Shown piece after piece: positions 1-10,200 of a stretch of DNA of 64,000 nucleotides. Source of the stretch: Typhlomys cinereus (taxonomy: Eukaryota; Chordata; Mammalia; Rodentia; Platacanthomyidae); assembly GCA_023101885.1 (NCBI GenBank), contig JALPQD010000159.1, forward strand, positions 834,566-898,565. Reading direction: 5' to 3'. The notes under the pieces are model-generated. The model saw nothing but the letters and a program-made list of their open reading frames with translations. It did no database searches and was not told the DNA's origin. How positions within the stretch are numbered: position 1 is the first letter of the stretch; the number at the start of each line of letters is the position of its first letter. The position numbers were made by a program, and so were the translations under genes.

Positions 1-104
1 GGAAATTCATTCACCCTTTGAGTATTTAGGACCTACTATGTGGCACTACATAAAATGTTTAAAAAAAAGTAAACAAAACAGAAAACTGTTTTGATTGTAT
101 AATA

Positions 105-400
105 GCTACTTGTAACTGTTGCTGTGAGAGAGACCATTCATAGTCAAGCAACTTAAGGGAGAAAGGGAGATTTATTCAACTTATGGTTCCAGAGGGGAGA
201 AAGAGTCTTTCATGGTGGGTCGACATGACTGATTGTTGCAGGCTAAGTCACTGCAAACATCCAGGGGGTTCAGAGCTGCTCAGTCCAGTAGGCCAATAGG
301 TGAAAGCTGAAGACTAGAGGATTCCTGGAGAGGTGAAGTGGAGAATCTCTCTTCAGGTAGTCTGACAGCTGATCTTGGTTAATGTCAGGTTTGGTCACGT
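105..400. repeat. Old dispersed repeat, class undetermined
   Basis: The stretch around 150-200 (AGCAACTTAAGGGAGAAAGG, then a TTTATT and CTTATGGTTCCAGAGG run) resembles 44905-44960 of this window, where AGGAAGGGTTTATTTTGGCTT appears in the same order. I recall similar sequence as a common old rodent repeat but cannot name the class. Boundaries are approximate. No coding potential is seen. Confidence 0.4.
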
Positions 401-687
401 TGACATCCAGGATTAACTATCACAGATGGTTTTTACATTACAGAGTATAGACACGCAATAAACAATGTTAGTTACCAAAATCCATACTATATCATATATA
501 TAATACCCCCAAGAGGAATAAACAATATGTCTTCCTTTTTTTTGAAGTGAGTGGCAGACTGTTTTCACCGCATGAGTATACCAAAGTGAAATGAGCATAC
601 AAATCTGAAAAGTCTGAGTAATTATCTATTCATGACATTTTATGAATAATAATGTCCCATATAGGGGGAAGAACACTCTGATGTAAT
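401..687. other. No feature recognised
   Basis: AT-rich sequence. A 61-codon minus-strand frame at 413-598 has no recognisable protein features and is taken as chance. Confidence 0.5.
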
Positions 688-775
688 TGGGCTGGAGCGA
701 TGGCTCAGCAAGTAAGTATTCTTGCTCTGTAAGCATGAAGATCTGAATGCAGGTGCTGCACATTGGAATTCAGAA
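688..775 (+). repeat. tRNA-derived SINE head (B2-superfamily-like), fragment
   Basis: TGGGCTGGAGCGATGGCTCAG is the typical head of B2-superfamily SINEs. TGGCTCAGCAAG fits the Pol III A box, and GATCTGAATGC is a decayed B box. The body and tail cannot be followed past about 775, so this is a short old copy. Confidence 0.6.
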
Positions 776-1299
776 CCTCATGTAAGTTTACAGAATAAGA
801 ATACTTAATTGTCAAGACATCACTTCAGCTCAACTATATCAGAGTGCTCTTCTCCCTTTCAAATGGAACCTTGTACTAAGCCCTCAAAATGATATACTCA
901 AGGGCAAATTTCTATAGTATCTATTATAACCCCAAAGGAACATCACTAGGGGGGGAGTAGGGGAAAGGAGACTCCAAGAGAGCTGAGACAAAGGAGCACA
1001 GTTAGATAAATAAAGCCACTGTTGAGAAAAGTTCATAAGTGTTGAGACATCTGATCCTGTCCACTGTCAGTTTCCTCTAGGTTCCCTATTGTTTAGACTG
1101 GATTACAGTGCTATGCAAATGTTCCTTGTCATGTAGGTGGGGGTTAGGAGTAAATAAACAGGTGATTGGTTACCTGGAGGCCATCCCCTCTCTCTATTGT
1201 GTCCTAGTCTTATTTTTCCCACTTCTTTAAGGTGTCTATTACATAAAGGACTCTCTAAACATTTTTAAATCTTTAGATATGAGAGGATCTCAACACCTA
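776..1299. other. No gene; unassigned sequence
   Basis: No open reading frame of note and no repeat that I can name. A G-run at 951-956 and an A/G-rich patch are the only compositional features. Confidence 0.4.
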
Positions 1300-1885
1300 G
1301 ACAGGATGCAGACTAATTCAGGGGAAAAACAGTGGGACAGACAACAGCCAGCCAGAATGCAGAGTACTGGTGACTCTTAGAATGATCAACCAGCATCAGG
1401 TCAGCCAAGTCTTTCCCCTTCCTAAGGCTCAGGGAACCTTGTGGAAGAGGGGGCAGCAAGACTATAAGAGCCTAAGATGAGAAAGTCCATTGCTGGACAA
1501 GACATTCCACTTAAGGCAGGGCTGTTCCATCCAGGAACTCACAGAAATGAGACTTGTCATTACTGGATCTGCACAATGACATATCAATATATCCTCATAG
1601 ACTTGTGGAGTTCTCAGAAGAAATAATTTCAAGCAGCAGGAACTTTAGGGCCTAGGGCTAGAGAGGTGAAAGGGAGTGTCCCTATCAGTGGATCTGTCCA
1701 AGGAAGGGTAAGTTGGTCTTTCACAGAGGCTTGAACCCTCACCATAGTAGATGATCCAGAGGGGATCTCAGGAATCATAGAAATAGATGGGCAGAAGAGT
1801 GGAGTGATGAAGGGAGAGGAAGGAAGCAAGGAGGAAGGTTATGGGGTGAAAGAGAAAGGGGGGAAGGAAAGGGAAGAGATTATTA
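1300..1885 (+). mobile_element. L1 3' UTR fragment, older subfamily
   Basis: Shares ordered blocks with the L1 3' UTRs elsewhere in the window: GGAAGAGGGGGCAGCAAGA, then the block with GAGAAAGTCCATTGCTGGAC and AAGACATTCCACTTAAGGCAG (also at 28250-28300), a line about a bug-of-lineage CCTATCAGTGGA block, and a purine-rich end at 1795-1880. It lacks ORF2 and is therefore a 5'-truncated insertion or remnant. The same subfamily recurs at 28120-28850. Confidence 0.65.
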
Positions 1886-2540
1886 TTCATTGTGTTAAAC
1901 TAGGAAAAAGTAGATTTAAAAAAGGCACACAAAGCTTCTTGTGAGTGTAGCACCAGCATTGGCGGTGCAGGTAGTAGTAGTGGAGGTAGGTTGAGAGTTT
2001 ACTAGCTGTGTAGTCTAGTGAAATACTGCAAGTCTTTGGTTCACTGAAAGTCTGATCATAAGGCAAAAAGAGAGATTTTCACACTAGAGAACATCCCACC
2101 CACTGTCCTAATTTAGCCTCCACATGTGAAATTATGGGTTTGGACACCTAAACACTCACATATATTAAACACATATAGAGAAACAGAGAAGGATAGAGTG
2201 TAAGAAAGATGGAGAGAGAGACACGGAGAGAAGAATGTAAGTATGATAAGCAGAGTGAAAAATAATGAAAATTGGAGAATATCATCACTGACATAAGAGG
2301 GGAGGAAAGAAATGACTCACACTTTTGTGGATTAGTTTCAAACTCAAGGGGAGAGCAGGCCAAAAATTGACTTGTCAATGCATGGTTGAGGAAAGATTAA
2401 GATAAATTGGAGTGACTGTGTGGAGACAATTCTGGATACTAATTCTATGAAGAAATGAAGAAGAAGAAATTGCAGTATGCTCTCAAGTCAATACAGCTTC
2501 TATTATATCAACTCTACTAAACACAGCATTCTCATACTGG
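1886..2540. other. No gene; purine-rich unassigned sequence
   Basis: A GA-rich run at 2160-2300 opens a chance minus-strand frame. Nothing recognised. Confidence 0.4.
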
Positions 2541-2544
2541 TAGT

Positions 2545-2808
2545 AGTACCAGATATTTGGGGCGGAAGACAAACTTAAAGTCGTAGTTTACCTCCATAGT
2601 TGGTTTCTGATGCGACAATAAATAAAGCCCATGGCTGCTCATGAAACCAACTCTCATTAAGCTCAATGACTTAAAAAATACATGAAAGTAAGAGAAAGGC
2701 TTAATGAAAAAAATAGGATCAGTAGGAGTGGGGAGGGAAGAAGAAAGGGTAATGAGAGGCAAATATGATCAAAATATTATATATCCAAATTTGTCAAAAA
2801 TAAAACAA
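2545..2808 (+). mobile_element. L1 3' end fragment (probable)
   Basis: The run at 2720-2808 (GGGGAGGGAAGAAGAAAGGG, a GATCAAAATATTATAT block, then AAAATAAAACAAT) has the order expected of a rodent L1 terminus: purine tract, AT block, A-rich tail. The region upstream of 2720 is less certain. Confidence 0.45.
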
Positions 2809-3254
2809 TATGAATTCTAAAAATGCAGAAGTGATTTAGAACCACTATTGAGAAAGAGGTGATTAAGAAACTGAAAATTTGACAATAAAAACCTTTAAGT
2901 AAGCATAATCCTACCCTCATAGTTCTGGTTTACTATCATACTGTATTCCTAAAGCACTGGGAAAATACATTCAAAGTGAAGTTGTAGGAATAGTAATTAT
3001 AAGCAGACTGTTAATTGACAGGATGCTTTATCCTCCCCCTCATATAATGTGTTTGATTTTAGTTAGCAGTGTGATAATATTTGTGCCCAGGCCACTGGAA
3101 GGTCCATTCTTACAACAAAAGTCTCAGATGATTGTCATGTTCCTTTATACCATGTAAAAACAAAACAAGAATATGTCGCATTTCATCAAAACTGGGACGA
3201 CATCAGACAATGAATATTTTGGTGCTCAATTTTACAAATTCCAGATCTTTGTAA
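2809..3254. other. No feature recognised
   Basis: AT-rich sequence without a supported gene or named repeat. Confidence 0.4.
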
Positions 3255-3460
3255 GAGAAACTTCTGTTACAGGCTTCCCAGTATCTGTGGTAAAATGTCC
3301 CCTATAGTTCCATGGGTCTGAATAGATTCTCCACAGCTGGCGGCACTTCCTGGGAAAATCACAAATCTTGTCGAAGGCATACCTGGTAGCCATGTCATGC
3401 TTAGACTGTCAAGGTTTCCCATAGCAATGGAGTCTACTCCTCTGGAAGACAAAATCAACT
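3255..3460 (+). repeat. Old dispersed repeat, class undetermined
   Basis: AAAATGTCCCCTATAGTTCC followed by an ACAGCTGGCGGCACTTCCTG block resembles a widespread old mammalian repeat. A related copy lies at about 58450-58790 (CTATGGTTGGAATGTAAAATG start). Assignment rests on recall only. Confidence 0.35.
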
Positions 3461-4744
3461 TCTTTAAATTACTCTTGTAAGGTTATTTTTATCACATCAT
3501 TTGAGAAAGTGACTAAAATAGGACTGAAAATAAAATGGGAGTTAAAGATCAGAGTTCTGGTCTGCTGAAAAAACTGGGATTCTTGAGAAAGGTTTTCAGA
3601 AAAATGAGGATCTACTTGGAAAGTTTGTTACATATTTTTTACCAAGTATGAAATATTCCTTGCTTAGTGAAAAAGTATATCCTTATTGAATGAAATATTC
3701 ACATATGAGGCCTGGGAATGATTGCTCACTATAGCTTTGAGAGATGAGATAAATACATCGAATGACCAGAAGAGGTTTCAGTTTTGACCAAAGAAGATTT
3801 AGAAGACTATACTCACTACCCGGGAAGCTCAGTTAGAAGATAGGACTCTCACTCAAAATTAATGCTCGAGTAACCTCCAATAAAACCAAAGTAGACAAGG
3901 ATACAAACATCAATCTGTACAGAATTAATACCCTGTGAAATAACTGAATGCTTAAAAAATAAACATCAGTACCCATAATACAGATGGCCTTATAGATTCA
4001 CAATATATAATTTACAACAGCAGTTACTAGAAGGAAAGTTAACCCACTAAATGTAGATATTCAAAATAAATATACATGTATAATGTATATATAATTAATT
4101 TGTGTGTATTATAAGCAGGCATTATAAATATCTTCCAGAGATATATAGAAAAAAAGGAAAAATGATTTAGTTTTGAATCTAAAGAAATGAAAAATTTTAA
4201 ATAGAGTAACCAAAACATCATAAATAAGAATCCTAGTGTTCAAAGTGAATAAAGAATAATCAAGCTATTTATATCACGAAAAGAACCTAGACACTCAGTC
4301 TCCAAGGAGGAAAAACAGACTGAATAGCAGATAAAGTGACAAATTACAACAAGGCAAAGATAAAAAATAAATCATCAATGCAACTGAAATGAAAAGTTAC
4401 AGAGAGGAGTAAGTGTACACAATGAGAGAAGACTAGCCTTTTTAATGAAATATTTTGGAAAAAATTGATAAGAAAATATATAAAGAAGAATAAAAGCATA
4501 TTTTATATAATGTGCAATCTATTCTAAACAGATAAAAAGTTATATATAATATTGGAAATAAATGTAGACTGAAAGAGAACATAAGGAAAATGCTACAAAA
4601 CATTGATCATTTTGTGTATATTTTATAAAATAAACATACCATAACACAAAAGAACAAGTGGAATTAAAACAAGCTTCAAAGATTTTAAATGGAAAAGAAA
4701 ACAGCACTGGAAAAGGCAACTTTTCCTGTTGGGAAAACATGCAT
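3461..4744. other. No gene; AT-rich unassigned sequence
   Basis: Contains AT runs at 4075-4100 and 4490-4560. The frames present are short and low in complexity. No repeat named. Confidence 0.45.
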
Positions 4745-5059
4745 GTTCACTAATATTTTATTTTATTTTATTTTTAATTTTTTAATTATTTATTCAATTG
4801 TGCATGTGTATGTGTGTTTGTGTGTGTGTGTAGAATCACGGGCGAATTCGGGAATCACCATGGATGCCTCCATCTCCTCCTTGTTTACTCTGCCCCGGGA
4901 TTCACAGGCTCTGCCCTACCAGGACTAGAAACACAGGCTGCCCCGGCTTCTGCCCAGCGTCTATATGTGGGGTCTAGGATTCAAACTCAGGACCTTCTGT
5001 CTGCAAGGCAGAGGCTTAACCCCTGAGCCACCTCTCCAGGTCCGTTCACTAATATTTTA
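4745..5059 (-). mobile_element. B2-superfamily SINE with 16-bp target-site duplication
   Basis: The reverse complement begins GGACCTGGAGAGGTGGCTCA and carries the A box TGGCTCAGGGG and a B-box-like GAGTTTGAATCC. The family body (coordinates of the best copy: 16831-17154) ends in a CA-rich block and an A-rich tail, seen here as the T-rich run 4761-4800. Target-site duplications GTTCACTAATATTTTA lie at 4745-4760 and 5044-5059 and match exactly, giving an insert of 4761-5043. This is L1-type target-primed insertion. Confidence 0.9.
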
Positions 5060-5217
5060 AAGTATACTCAGTAGCAAAAAGTAAGTAACAGAGTGGCCAA
5101 TACATTGAAATGGACATAACATTGGCCTAAAGTATATCAAAATGAGTTTAGTATCAAAAATTATATGGCAAATGCAATTTAAAATCACAACAAAATATCA
5201 CATGTAAGAATTGTTAA
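5060..5217. other. No feature recognised
   Basis: Continuation of the AT-rich sequence that received the neighbouring SINE. Confidence 0.4.
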
Positions 5218-5255
5218 TCAACCTAGGTGCCATCAGCAGATGAATGGATGATATG

Positions 5256-5289
<34 letters not shown>

Positions 5290-5440
5290 GAACTCCATAC
5301 AGCTTTAAAGAAAATGAAAACCACTGACATTTGCAGGAAAATGGATGAAACTAAGAAATCATTATTTTAGGTAAAACAAGATAAATTCAAATAATTCCTG
5401 CATTTTTCTGTCATATGGGGAGTATAGATTATTCCTATGT
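5218..5440 (+). mobile_element. Old L1 fragment (end of ORF2) containing an (AC)n tract
   Basis: Blocks CATCAGCAGATGAATGGATG, ACATTTGCAGGAAAATGGAT and TGTCATATGGGGAGTATAGAT, in that order, match the conserved end of mammalian L1 ORF2 and its start of 3' UTR. An (AC)n microsatellite at 5258-5287 has replaced part of the usual sequence. No open frame remains. Confidence 0.65.
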
Positions 5441-5669
5441 TATGAGTCTGTGTGCATGTTGTGTGTGTGTGTACAAAAGGACACCTGAGTGGGTATGTCT
5501 GTAGAGGTACAAGGGTGACAATCAGGAATCATCCTGATTGCTCTACCTCCTTATTGCTTTGATCTGGGTTTTACCAAGCTCTACACTCCAGGGCCAGAAT
5601 TGTAGAGTGACTTTTTTTACATGAGGTCTAAGAATCTGAACTCAGATTATGTTGCTTATCAGGTGATAG
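5441..5669 (-). mobile_element. SINE, 3' portion, split by the LTR element
   Basis: Reading the minus strand, the order is that of the B2-like SINE body: GAACTCAGATT at 5638-5648 (complement of the B-box area), the ATGAGGTCTAAGAATCTGAA block, GGGCCAGAATTGTAGAGTG and the GT-rich tail at 5459-5472. Its missing head is found 5.8 kb away at 11955-12000, on the other side of the provirus. The copy is well decayed compared with the SINE at 4761-5043. Confidence 0.7.
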
Positions 5670-6021
5670 TGAAAGAATTAATGTAGAAAAAGAAATTTCC
5701 AATTTCCTAGGCAAGCAAGAATGTGATGAGCTAGTCTCAGAATCACATTACCTCACTCCAACTCAAGGATGCCAAAAAAAGGCAAAGGACGTGTGTCCAG
5801 GCCAGATACCAGGACTTCTCCCCACCCCGGGAATTCCAAGGAAACACACTCATCCCCAGGTTTCCGGGTACAGCCACGAGTACGTGCTGCTATGCTCCTT
5901 GCCACCGAACCCCGCCCCATTCCCTTCACGCCTAAACTTGCACCAATGAGTTTAAAAGTTAAGTGTATAAGCCAATTATTAGGTGACACCTCACTACCTC
6001 AACACCTCCTTACAAAAATTG

Positions 6022-6029
6022 TATAAAAA
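6022..6029 (+). promoter_or_regulatory. TATA box of the 5' LTR
   Basis: TATAAAAA, preceded 75-80 bp upstream by CCAAT. Transcription would be expected to start about 25-30 bp downstream, near 6050, defining the start of R. Confidence 0.75.
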
Positions 6030-6096
6030 GTCTGTGCCCTGTGTGCTCAGGGTCCTCTCTCCCTTTCCTGTATGGGGCGACCCCAGCGCGCTGGAT

Positions 6097-6102
6097 AATA
6101 AA
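6097..6102 (+). promoter_or_regulatory. Polyadenylation signal in the 5' LTR
   Basis: AATAAA about 45 bp after the expected cap site, the usual R-region position in gammaretroviral LTRs. The equivalent in the 3' LTR is 11867-11872. Confidence 0.75.
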
Positions 6103-6186
6103 CCTCTTGCAGTTTGCATCGATCTCGTTGTCAGCGTGGTCTCCTGAGTCGGGTCATCTTCCGATTGAGAGTTTTGTCCCAACATC

Positions 6187-6203
6187 TGGGGCTCATCTGG
6201 GAT
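6187..6203 (+). promoter_or_regulatory. Primer-binding site, proline-tRNA-like
   Basis: TGGGGCTCATCTGGGAT starts two bases after the CA end of the LTR. It resembles the tRNA-Pro primer site used by many gammaretroviruses, with one G missing and a few transitions. tRNA-Pro is the best guess, but another tRNA cannot be excluded. Confidence 0.65.
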
Positions 6204-6718
6204 ACACGACCCCACTCCAGAAATCCCCCTGGCAGCAGGTCGGAGGAATCGCTCGAGATGGTCAGTCAGTTGTTTGTTCTCTGTTGTCTGTTTAAGTGAG
6301 CGGCCGCATAAGCAAGATCACCTATAGTGGAATTAGGCTCTTCTGGAGGACCAAGGAGGTGGGCAGACGTGCCAGCACACTCCTGGTCAGGGTCACGGGG
6401 GACCCCCCAAGACCCTCAGTGAGTCAGTGAAGTTTCGTGCGCTTCTGTTAGGTGTCTTTTGTCGGTGAAGTTTCCCCATGCGCTTCTATTAGGTGTCGTT
6501 TGTCAGTGAAGTTTTTCGTATCCTGGGCGGGTCTGCCTCATTATCTCCGCAGTGTTCTTTGCCCTCCCAGACCTCACTGGGACCGGGTTTGGAGGTCAGC
6601 CTGAGCAGATCTGTGTCTGTTTTACTTTCTGTTTGGAGTGTTTACTTGGTCTGTTTCTTTTTCTATTTGATTTGTGTTCACTGTGTCTGTATAGGGGGAG
6701 AGGCCCCCCCGGTGGGTT

Positions 6719-6945
6719 AAAGTCCCACTGAACTGTAGAGGAGACCGTGAGGCTCCTCTACCTGTTGGGGTTCAAGGCCCCCTGGTAGTTTAAAGTCCCA
6801 CTGAACTGTAGAGGAGACCGTGAGGCTCCTCTACCTGTTGGGGTTCAAGGCCCCCCTGTGGCTTAAAGTCCCACTGAACTGTAGAGGAGACCGTGAGGCT
6901 CCTTTACCTGTTGGGGTTCAAGGCCCCACAAGTGGGTTAGAGTCC
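6719..6945 (+). repeat. Three tandem ~73-bp leader repeats with hairpins
   Basis: AAAGTCCCACTGAACTGTAG starts units at 6719, 6792 and 6865. A fourth partial unit starts near 6939 (TAGAGTCCCACTG). Each unit holds an inverted repeat: GTAGAGGAG, loop ACCGTGAGG, CTCCTCTAC (6735-6761, 6808-6834, and 6881-6907 with one changed base, CTCCTTTAC). They lie between the primer site and the gag start, where retroviruses keep dimerisation and packaging signals. That function is inferred. Confidence 0.85.
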
Positions 6946-7233
6946 CACTGTGTCTGGATGGTGAGGGCCGAAAGATTATCACCAGGAATTGCTGCCGTGA
7001 CATATTTGTGGCATTTGTGTTGTCTAATCTGTCTTGTTTTACTTTTTGTTTTCACTATTCTTAGTATCGGACTGATGCCCTTTCTCTCTGATGATTCTAA
7101 CATGGGACAGACTATTTCCACCCCCCAATCTCTGACTGTAGATCCCTGGACTGAAGTCAAGGCTAGAGAACAAAATCTGTCTGTAGATGTCAGAAAAAGG
7201 AAGTGGCAGGTAGGGAAAGAACTCAAAATCTAA
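6820..7233 (+). pseudogene. gag: gag remnant: matrix start with an in-frame N-terminal extension
   Basis: The Gag-like start is the ATG at 7102: Met-Gly-Gln-Thr begins the protein, with Gly2 as the myristoylation site, and the next ~40 residues look like the start of a gammaretroviral matrix domain (a basic RKRKW patch follows). The frame ends at a stop at 7231-7233, far short of a full Gag of roughly 500 residues or more, and no continuation is seen in other frames. The same frame is open upstream to an ATG at 6820, adding 94 residues. That extension runs through the leader repeats and has a strongly hydrophobic stretch at residues 66-86, just before the Gag start. It recalls the glycosylated-Gag leader of gammaretroviruses. 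Whether it was ever translated is unknown. Confidence 0.65.
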
Positions 7234-10200
7234 ATGTTGAAATTAAGAAAGGAAAATTCATCACTCCCTGTTCTGATAAATGGCTCACTTTCAAGGCCAG
7301 CAGATGTGTGTTTTAAACTGTCTTCTTTTTAATTTACCTAATAAAACGTCTATTTTAATTTCTAAAGCAACTAAGGAAAGAAAGCCTCTGCCCCCCCCCC
7401 CCCCGTACTGGAGGGGCCAGAAGAACTGTCTGTCGTTTTTTGTGCTGTGTCTATGATGATCTCATTTTAAAAGTTACTTTAAGTGTTTTGACTTGTTTAG
7501 TTATCTGGGTTTCCCATAATATGTGTGTTTTATATTTCAAAATAACAAAGCTATGGCCACTTCAAATTATTGTGTGCTTATGATTACATTTTGGTTTTGT
7601 TTTGACTCTTTATTATTTGGCATGCTCAATTTAAATGCACGTGCACACTTAAGAACAACATAAAAGGCCTGAGTACATACTGACCAAAATATTTTGTTTT
7701 ATCTTAATTTTTATGAAGCTTCACAAGAGATGGTACTGTGTTTTTACCTAAGAAAGTTTGTTTTCATATGTGTAATGTTAACACATCTAACAGCCAGAAA
7801 GGAAAACTGATTTCTGAGAAATTCATTGGAATTTCTTCATTCTCCTGGTATGTACGAGTTCCCTTTCTTGGGGACAAATCTGCTTTCTAATTCCCTGTTC
7901 CCAGGTGTACTCCTGTGTTCTACTATATAATGATTTTTAAGATGAGGTCTATTGCCTCTTTTAAAGGATATTTCTTACAGGATAACTAATGTGAAAACAG
8001 CAGGAAACCATCAAATAGGAAAAAATATATATGTATAGTACTTAGATGTAAAGAAGGTTTATGGAATGAGAAATGTTACTTAGAAAGTTAAAGTGTGTGC
8101 AGGAGGTTTATGAGTTGGTAACTTAAAAGAAGGTTAAAGTATGTTGTGAAGGTTTGTGGAATGTTAGATTTATAAGAAGACTGGAAATTAGAGATGATAG
8201 TTAAAGAAAGTATTATATGTTGTGCTTCTACCATGTAAAAAAAAGACACCAAGCCTCAGAAATTAGAAACTATAAATTAAGCTTCATGTATTCAAAAGTA
8301 TTTCAGTTGTTTGTTTGAAGCAGAAATTTGGTTACTCCTAAAATCCCAACTTCTCAAGGACAGCAGGAAGCTTATCAGTGGGGTCATAAGTGAAAACTAA
8401 AGAAGTCTGAGACCAGGGCCCTCCTTGCCCCCAGGGAGGTGGCCAGCAGGAAAAGCTGAGGCCCCACCTCAGCTGCAGCTTGGAACAGACTCAAGGCCAG
8501 CTAGGGATTTTCTCTAAATCTTGGACTTCAGGGTAAAAGAGACTCTGCTAAACCAACCTCTGCTCACCTTTTGGAACAGGCCTCTCCTGGAGGGGGAGGA
8601 AAAGGGCACCTACAAAACGGGGGAGGGAATGTTTTAACCTCTGTATGAATGTGTGAATGAGTGTTGGCCTGAGGTGGGAAACCTGTAACACCTCTGGCTG
8701 GAGTTTGTAGTCCCAAGGTGAGATCCCTAAGATTTCTTAAAGCCAGGGATTCCATTGTGCCAGTTCTGCGTTTCCATGGTGATAACATACGGTCTAGGGT
8801 AGGATCGGATTAGAATCCGATCGCAAGTCACGAAACCGCTGAACCCACTATGGCCAAGTTATCACCCATGACTCTGCAAAGAGTGTGGCCAGACTGGTAC
8901 TTGAATGATCTCTCCTGGAGGGATTCCCAACCTTTGTCTGTCTACGTCATGTGGTGGGGAATCAATGTGACTCTAGCTCTTTGTCTACATAGTACAGTGG
9001 GGATCAATGTGACTTTAGCCCTTGTTAGTCAATGGAAGGGAATTCCTAGAAATGTTTGCCCTGAAGGAAAGTGCTTCAAGTCTGAGACAATGACTATGCT
9101 GTTTAAATAGCATAGGGAATACAGGAAGCTTCAGGCATGTGTGGACCATGGACTCTCCCCTTTTAGTGTCATCGGGTGGGGCTCTGGTGGCGTTGGGCGT
9201 AGTGCTGGCCTCCCTGGACCACACCATGGGCAGTGTTAGTGGATGTCTTTGCTGACAACACTGTGTATATAGTGATTGGCAGAACTCTGCTAAACCATGC
9301 ATCATTTCCTCAAGTCCAGGTTCACTAAACTGAAGCCAAAAGAGAGATTTCCCCTTCCTGTGTCCAGGAACTATATTTAAATTATAATATTATCCAACTA
9401 GAGAAACAATAGCCAACAAATGACAGAAAGTTAAGAGACTACAGAGAGATCTGTACCAAAAGTACCAGCTAGTAACTCAGGAGAAGCTTTGCCTCCCAAT
9501 GCCCTCAAGACTAAGGTGAAACAGTCAGGAAGCTTTCATTTCTGTCTTGGAAATAGAATCCTTTGTTTCTGTTTGTCCTAGGACTTTAAAAATAGGACAG
9601 GGGACCTAGGACTTAGTATAGAAAAAGAAAAGAAAGAGAAAAAAAAAAACCAGAAAGCAAAGAAATCAGAATTTGACATTTGCCTTAGGGGATAGGTTAA
9701 ACAGGCACTCCAAGCAGATCAACCCAGGACCCCTCACGACAGGGGAAAGATGGAAAAAGATGCTTTGAATATGACCAGACTGGGCGCTTTAAGACTGTTG
9801 TGAGCACAGGAAGCTTTCATGTGGCCTATGTCCCAACTATGGGAATCTCCACTGGAGGAAGATTGCCCCCTGAACCCCAGGGCCCAGGGGTCGAGCGAGC
9901 TCTCTGGTAGAGACCAATGAAATGGCCTGAAGCTCTTAGCTTCCCTCCGATGGGAAAAAGGAGTTTGCCACTGATATCCAGCAAAAGGAAGCCCAAAAGT
10001 GCCAGGATGAGCATCTCCTGAGAACCTTGGGTTTAACATGCAAATGGGAAGCCTCTTTGTTTCTATGTTAATAGACAAGGGAGCACAAAATTCTAGTGCT
10101 CAACTTCCTTCCTAGGCTTTTGTCAACTTTTGATTTTACTAAAATGTTTAAGATCAGGAAAATGACAAGTTCATTAGTCACCCACAAAGTAACTACTGAG

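Larger units (their letters stand above)
5670..6184 (+). repeat. 5' LTR
   Basis: Starts TGAAAGAATTAATG and ends GTCCCAACA, with the TG...CA ends of retroviral LTRs. Contains a CCAAT motif (5943-5947), a TATA box and an AATAAA signal in the U3-R order. It matches the copy at 11440-11954 with six differences (6054, 6112, 6136, 6141, 6165, 6168), all in the last 131 bp. Confidence 0.92.

Noticed and set aside
5753..5989. Identical 78- and 85-codon frames in both LTRs (also 11523-11796)
   Set aside because: They are identical because the LTRs are. U3 promoter sequence is not expected to code, and nothing in the translation resembles a viral accessory protein.
8850..9110. Possible envelope remnant in the provirus (86 codons with INVTLAL twice)
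   Set aside because: The repeated motif comes from a short nucleotide duplication, and no other envelope landmark (cleavage site, fusion segment or membrane anchor) is visible around it.
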